From GAS188 sp035949255 (GTDB taxonomy: Bacteria > Pseudomonadota > Alphaproteobacteria > Rhizobiales > Beijerinckiaceae), in assembly GCA_035949255.1 (NCBI GenBank), contig DASZIL010000119.1:1-6568 (forward strand): DNA of 6,568 bases. The letters are read 5' to 3'. Every line of letters starts with the position of its first letter. Positions within the stretch are counted from its first letter, which is position 1. Under the pieces are notes generated by a model that worked only from the letters and a program-made list of their open reading frames with translations, searched no databases and was not told the origin of the DNA. Below are positions 1-3,861 of this stretch, piece after piece. The position numbers and the translations under genes are program-made.

Positions 1-298
1 CAAGAATTACAACACTTCCGATGCTTATGCGCTGGCCGCAAGCCTTCTCGCCGAGCGCATCCGCGGCTCGCGCGGCATTCATGCCCCCTGGCCTTCGGTC
101 ATCGAGGGGCTCGACCATGGCCAGAGGCTCGAGGCGCAAAAGCTTTTGCACAAGCTCGGCCTTTATGAAGACAAGCTCGACGGCCATCTCGGCCCCTCGC
201 TGCGCGAGTCCACGCGCCGTTTCCAGGCCCAAAACGGCCTCGTTCCCGATGGGTATCCAACGCCGCTCCTCCTCGAAAAATTGCGCGCCGCGCATTGA
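1..298 (+). CDS. Lytic murein transglycosylase, C-terminal part (MltB/SLT_2 type with peptidoglycan-binding domain)
   Basis: This is the 3' end of a gene that begins left of the window; 98 codons are visible in the frame starting at base 2, ending in TGA at 296-298. The first 22 residues (KNYNTSDAYALAASLLAERI, then RG) match the end of the catalytic SLT_2 domain of MltB-type lytic transglycosylases, which cleave the MurNAc-GlcNAc bond of peptidoglycan in the periplasm and leave 1,6-anhydro-MurNAc ends. After a short linker (HAPWPSV), residues about 40-96 form a PG_binding_1 domain: a QKLLHKLGLY helix, a DGHLGPSLREST turn, RRFQAQNGL and the closing PDGYPTP. This domain order is usual for alphaproteobacterial members. 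The catalytic glutamate and any signal peptide lie outside the window. The protein ends right after the binding domain, as expected, so nothing looks truncated at this end. The next gene is on the same strand 154 bases on. Confidence 0.9.
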   Translation, partial: KNYNTSDAYALAASLLAERIRGSRGIHAPWPSVIEGLDHGQRLEAQKLLHKLGLYEDKLDGHLGPSLRESTRRFQAQNGLVPDGYPTPLLLEKLRAAH

Positions 299-452
299 GG
301 CGGGCCGCCGAAACAACATTCGCGCAAGCGGACAGGATTTTTTCGTAAAGGATTGATATAACGAGACTATGAGAGGCGAGAACCGATAGCGCCTCGAACG
401 CCTGCTCGCGCGATAGCCAATATCCCGCCATGAACCGGCGGTAGAGAGAGCC
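299..452 (+). other. Intergenic leader region before the DUF459 gene
   Basis: This 154-base gap holds no convincing gene. Besides the weak terminator-like hairpin at 319-343, it has an AT-richer patch (337-362) ending in TATAAC (357-362) that resembles a -10 box, but no good -35 box sits 16-18 bases upstream. Further on, GAGGCG (373-378) and CGCCTC (390-395) form a 6-bp stem around an 11-base loop, and CGATAGC occurs twice (384-390 and 411-417). A purine-rich run GAGAGAG (444-450), just before the ATG at 453, is the only ribosome-binding candidate. A promoter here is plausible but not demonstrated. Confidence 0.4.
319..343 (+). terminator. Weak intrinsic-terminator-like hairpin after the transglycosylase gene
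   Basis: A short stem TTCGC (319-323) / GCGGA (328-332), including one T-G wobble pair, closes a GCAA tetraloop of the stable GNRA class. It is followed five bases later by six T's (338-343). It lies 20 bases past the transglycosylase stop. The stem is short for a real terminator, so this may only attenuate transcription or be chance. Confidence 0.25.
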
Positions 453-1637
453 ATGCATCGGGCTTTGCGACACGCTTCCTTGCTTCTCGCGCTGGCCTTG
501 GCGCCCACGTTTTTTGCGCCCATTGCCGGTGCCCAGGAATCTTTCCTCGAAAGGTTCATCCGGGCCGGCAATCCCGCGCCCGTGAAAAACCCCGCCGAGC
601 CCGCGCCCAGGCACTCGTCGTCAGGTGCGGCTGGAACCCACGCGGCTCACCATCAGGGCGGGCAAGGCCAGCAGGAGGTGCAGATCAAGACGAAGACCAA
701 TCCTTCGACCGCGATCCTCGTCATCGGTGATGCGCTCGCCGACAAGCTCGCCCAGGGCATCGACCAGGAATTCGGCGACAATCCCGATGTGCAGGTCGTG
801 CGCAAGACGAAGCCCGTGTCGAGCCTCACACGCGTCGATGTCTTCGATTGGGTCGAGGGCGCACGCGCCGCGCTCTCGGGCCCGCAGCATTACGACGTCG
901 CGGTGATCTTGATCGGCATCAACGATTGGCAGCCGATGCCGAATGGCGGAACCACGCTCGAACCGGGCTCGGACGCCTGGCGCGAGGCTTATGGCAAGCG
1001 CGTCGACGCCATGCTCGGCGTGTTCAAGGAGAAAAACCTTCCCGTGGTCTGGGTCGGGCTGCCGGTCATGGGGACGCCCAAATTCTCCGAGGAGCTCCAA
1101 AGCCTCAACGCCGTCGTGCGGGAGGCGGTGCATGCGTCAGGAGGAGCTTTCGTCGATCTTCACGACGCCTTCATCGGAGAGGATGGCAAATACACAGATA
1201 CGGGCCCGGCGCTGAACGGCGCGATCGTGAAGCTGCGCACCAGCGACGGCGTGAGCTTTACCCAGCAAGGCGCGCTCAAGGCTGCCTATTTCGCCGATGT
1301 CGAGGTGAAGCGCATCCTCGCGGAAAAGCCGGCCGCAGCACCCGAAACGATCCTCGCCTCTCCCGGCCAACCTGGCGCGAAGGGTGACATCGAACGCCTG
1401 ATCGATCAAATGGCCGGGACGCCACCTCCCGCCGACGCCGTGCCGCTGATCGCGAGAATCCCGGAACGCCCGGCGGTGGGGCCGGTAATTTCCCTCACGA
1501 CGCCCGAGCGCGCCGCGGACGGCCTCCTCACGCCGCCCTTGACTCGCGCGCCACGGCCGCTCGGCTCTTCTTTCGCGATCGATCAATGGCGCGCGGCGAA
1601 AGCCGGGCGCTCCGACGATTTCAGCTGGCATCCTTGA
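453..1637 (+). CDS. Exported DUF459 / SGNH-fold protein lacking the catalytic Ser and His
   Basis: This 394-residue protein has a typical signal peptide: positively charged MHRALRHAS, a hydrophobic core and an AGA cleavage site, giving predicted cleavage after residue 27. Residues 40-85 are a low-complexity Pro/Ser/His/Gln linker. Residues 86-290 form an SGNH (GDSL-hydrolase-like) domain of the DUF459 type (PF04311): block I is LVIGDALAD (89-97), block III is LIGINDWQP (153-161) with the GxND motif intact, and block V is SDGVSFTQQGA (264-274). Active SGNH enzymes have Ser in GDS and His in DxxH; here these positions are Ala94 and Ser268, so ordinary ester hydrolysis is unlikely. Residues 291-394 are a Pro/Ala-rich tail ending in GRSDDFSWHP. 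The ATG at 453 is chosen because it gives the signal peptide directly. The transglycosylase neighbour suggests an envelope or polysaccharide role. The substrate is unknown, and binding or scaffolding is an alternative to catalysis. Confidence 0.85.
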   Translation: MHRALRHASLLLALALAPTFFAPIAGAQESFLERFIRAGNPAPVKNPAEPAPRHSSSGAAGTHAAHHQGGQGQQEVQIKTKTNPSTAILVIGDALADKLAQGIDQEFGDNPDVQVVRKTKPVSSLTRVDVFDWVEGARAALSGPQHYDVAVILIGINDWQPMPNGGTTLEPGSDAWREAYGKRVDAMLGVFKEKNLPVVWVGLPVMGTPKFSEELQSLNAVVREAVHASGGAFVDLHDAFIGEDGKYTDTGPALNGAIVKLRTSDGVSFTQQGALKAAYFADVEVKRILAEKPAAAPETILASPGQPGAKGDIERLIDQMAGTPPPADAVPLIARIPERPAVGPVISLTTPERAADGLLTPPLTRAPRPLGSSFAIDQWRAAKAGRSDDFSWHP

Positions 1638-1687
1638 AGAAACGCCAATTCATTTCCCCTCCGCGCCGGATCTATTGAAGTTCTTGC

Positions 1688-1702
1688 TTCGTTCGAAACG
1701 AA
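1688..1702. promoter_or_regulatory. Small inverted repeat upstream of the GST gene, possible operator
   Basis: The sequence TTCGTT-CGA-AACGAA is a perfect 6-bp inverted repeat with a 3-base centre. It lies 43 bases before the GTG start of the GST gene, in the 108-base gap after the DUF459 gene. It has no following T-run, so it is not a terminator. Its position would suit a small dimeric regulator, but arms this short arise by chance and no clear promoter boxes surround it. A TTGAAG (1675-1680) just upstream lacks a matching -10 box. Confidence 0.2.
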
Positions 1703-1745
1703 ATGGCATGGAGATGATCAGGCTTATTCGTCCGGGAGAACCGCT

Positions 1746-2411
1746 GTGAAGCTCTATTCCTTGCCCTTGTCGCCTTACGCGGCGCGCGTGCGCGGTGCGA
1801 TCTATGCCAAGGGCCTGAGCATCGAGATCGCCGCCCCGCCCGCCGACTGGCGGATATCCCCGGAATACCGCGCAATCAACCCGCTCGTTCGCATCCCCGT
1901 GCTCCTTCTCGACGATGGAACGGTGATCGCCGAATCCGCCGTGATCGTCGAATATCTCGAGGACGCCTATCCCCAGGTCTCGCTTCGACCCGACACGGCC
2001 GAGGCGCTCGCGCGGGTGCGCCTCATCACGCAAGTCGCCGATCTCTACGTCATGCAACCGATGATGCCGCTCTTCTACATGTTCGACGGGAAGGAGAGGG
2101 ACGACGCCTTGATCGCAAACCAGCTCGCCAAGCTCCAGGAAGGGCTGAAGCATCTCGATGCCATGCTGCTCAAGGGCGAGTACGCCTTCCCGGGCCAGCT
2201 CACCACCGCCGATCTCTGGCTAACGCCGGTTCGCTTCTCGCTCGACGGCCTCATGGGATTTGCGAAGCTGCCGGGCCTTCTCGATGACCACAAGGCCGTC
2301 GCCGCCTATGCCGACACGGCAAAGAATGACGCGGCCCTCGGCCGCGTTTGGGATGAGATGGCGGAAGGCCTCGAGGAGATGATGGCGGCGCGCGCCGCGC
2401 GAGCGGCTTGA
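1746..2411 (+). CDS. Glutathione S-transferase family protein
   Basis: This is a soluble 221-residue protein, the usual length for a cytosolic GST. GSTs conjugate or transfer glutathione to electrophiles, or act as isomerases or peroxidases. The N-terminal thioredoxin-like domain (about 1-80) shows the opening LYSLPLSPYAARVR with Ser9 at the likely catalytic position, the cis-proline of VRIP (Pro51), and the Glu63-Ser64 pair that binds the gamma-glutamyl part of glutathione in IAESAVIVEYLED. The helical C-terminal domain (about 88-205) has the folding N-cap box as T153-T-A-D156. The tail is Ala/Arg/Met-rich. The start is GTG, supported by GGGAGA at 1734-1739, six bases upstream; no in-frame ATG upstream would add a sensible N-terminus. 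The gene lies 108 bases after the DUF459 gene, so co-transcription is possible, and it converges with gltD. The class (zeta-, beta- or nu-like) and substrate cannot be told from sequence; a role in detoxification or stress is inference. Confidence 0.9.
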   Translation: MKLYSLPLSPYAARVRGAIYAKGLSIEIAAPPADWRISPEYRAINPLVRIPVLLLDDGTVIAESAVIVEYLEDAYPQVSLRPDTAEALARVRLITQVADLYVMQPMMPLFYMFDGKERDDALIANQLAKLQEGLKHLDAMLLKGEYAFPGQLTTADLWLTPVRFSLDGLMGFAKLPGLLDDHKAVAAYADTAKNDAALGRVWDEMAEGLEEMMAARAARAA

Positions 2412-2431
2412 GCGCATGCCGATCTTACCGC

Positions 2432-2456
2432 AAAAATCCTAGCGCGGCAGCGCGCT
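2432..2456 (-). terminator. Probable intrinsic terminator of gltBD, overlapping the gltD stop codon
   Basis: Read on the - strand, AGCGCG (2456-2451), loop CTGC and CGCGCT (2446-2441) form a perfect, GC-rich 6-bp stem. The 3' arm includes the T of the gltD TAG stop. After AGGA, five T's follow (2436-2432, given on the + strand as a run of A's). The convergent gap between GST and gltD is only 27 bases, so termination has to occur here or inside the opposing gene. On the + strand the hairpin lacks a T-run, so it should serve gltD rather than the GST gene. Confidence 0.45.
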
Positions 2457-3860
2457 CTCTCCTTCGAGGAAGAGGTCGACGGCGCGGGCCGCCTGACGCC
2501 CTTCGCGAATGGCCCAGACCACGAGCGATTGGCCGCGGCGCATATCGCCGCAAGCGAACACCTTGTCGATTGAGGAACGATAGTCGACCGTATTCGCCGC
2601 GATATTGCCGCGCCCATCGAGCGCGATACCGAGGTCCGACACAAGGCCCTCATGCACCGGCGACACGAAGCCCATGGCGAGCAGGACGAGATCGGCCCTG
2701 AGGTCGAATTCAGTGCCGGGCGCGGGCTTCATCGCCGTGTCGAGCCGCACGCAGTGAAGGTTCTTCACCGTGCCGTTCTCGCCGGACAGGCGCTGCGTCA
2801 TCACGGCGAAGTCCCGCTCGGCGCCCTCCTCGTGGCTTGAAGAGGTACGCAGCTTCAAGGGCCAGTCCGGCCAGGTCAAAAGCTTGTTCTCCTTCTCCGG
2901 CGGCCTCGGCATGATCTCGAGCTGCGTCACCGAAAGCGCGCCCTGGCGAACCGAGGTGCCGATGCAGTCGGAACCGGTATCGCCGCCGCCGACGACGATC
3001 ACATGCTTGCCGGAAGCGAGGATCGGCTGATCATTGGCGATGATCGGTTCGCGCGAGACGCGCCGGTTCTGCTGCGGCAGGAAGTCCATGGCGAAATGCA
3101 CGCCGTTGAGCTCGCGGCCCGGAATGGGCAAGTCGCGCGGCTTCTCGGCGCCGCCCGCGAGCACGACCGCGTCATGCTCCGCAAGGAGCTTTGAAGCGCC
3201 AAGCCCCGCGCCGACGGTGATGCCGCAATGGAAAACGATGCCCTCCGCCTCCATCTGCGCGATGCGGCGCTCGACATGGTGCTTTTCCATCTTGAAGTCG
3301 GGGATGCCGTAACGCAGCAAGCCGCCGGGCTTTGCGCTCTTCTCATAGACATGCACCTCATGGCCCGCGCGTGCGAGCTGCTGGGCACAGGCGAGCCCCG
3401 CGGGACCTGAGCCCACCACGGCGATCGTCTTGCCCGTGTGGCGCGTCGGCGGCTCGGGAACGATCCAACCCTCCTCCCAGCCGCGATCGACGATGGCGCA
3501 TTCGATCGTCTTGATGGTGACGGGCGCGTCCTGGATGTTGAGCGTGCAGGAGGCTTCGCACGGCGCGGGACAGACGCGCCCGGTGAATTCCGGGAAGTTG
3601 TTGGTGGAATGAAGGTTCTCCAGCGCCGCGCGCCATTCGCCGCTATAGACGAGGTCGTTCCAATCGGGGATTTGATTGTTGACCGGGCAGCCGTTGTGAC
3701 AATACGGGATGCCGCAATCCATGCAGCGAGCGGCCTGATCGCGCGTCGCCTCCTCCGAAAGGGGAAGCATGAACTCGCGATAATTGCGGATGCGATCGGA
3801 AGCGAGCGCGTAGCGACGCTCCCGCCGATCGATCTCGAGAAATCCGGTGACCTTGCCCAT
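2439..3860 (-). CDS. gltD: Glutamate synthase [NADPH] small subunit (GltD)
   Basis: GltD takes electrons from NADPH and passes them through FAD and [4Fe-4S] clusters to GltB, which makes two glutamates from 2-oxoglutarate and glutamine in the cytoplasm. With the start at 3860 the protein has 473 residues, normal for the family, and opens with MGKVTGFLEIDR, the conserved N-terminus. The ferredoxin-like part carries Cys46, Cys49, Cys54 and Cys58, then Cys97, Cys101 and Cys105, the expected cluster ligands. The FAD site GSGPAG is at 150-155, the NADPH-site GGGDTG at 291-296, and the C-terminal FAD motif VFACGDMRRGQSLVVWAIREGR-type segment at 434-455. A start at 3905 would add 15 unconserved residues and overlap gltB by over 40 bases, so I reject it. 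The ATG is one base after the gltB stop with no strong Shine-Dalgarno sequence, which suggests translational coupling. Related NADPH-oxidoreductase subunits share this fold, but the adjacent gltB settles the identity. Confidence 0.97.
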   Translation of the reverse strand: MGKVTGFLEIDRRERRYALASDRIRNYREFMLPLSEEATRDQAARCMDCGIPYCHNGCPVNNQIPDWNDLVYSGEWRAALENLHSTNNFPEFTGRVCPAPCEASCTLNIQDAPVTIKTIECAIVDRGWEEGWIVPEPPTRHTGKTIAVVGSGPAGLACAQQLARAGHEVHVYEKSAKPGGLLRYGIPDFKMEKHHVERRIAQMEAEGIVFHCGITVGAGLGASKLLAEHDAVVLAGGAEKPRDLPIPGRELNGVHFAMDFLPQQNRRVSREPIIANDQPILASGKHVIVVGGGDTGSDCIGTSVRQGALSVTQLEIMPRPPEKENKLLTWPDWPLKLRTSSSHEEGAERDFAVMTQRLSGENGTVKNLHCVRLDTAMKPAPGTEFDLRADLVLLAMGFVSPVHEGLVSDLGIALDGRGNIAANTVDYRSSIDKVFACGDMRRGQSLVVWAIREGRQAARAVDLFLEGESALPR

Positions 3861-3861
3861 C

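Noticed and set aside
99..614. 171-codon frame on the - strand covering the gap before the DUF459 gene
   Set aside because: It overlaps two recognisable genes on the other strand, has Arg/Gly/Ala-rich shadow composition, and no ribosome site or domain supports it.
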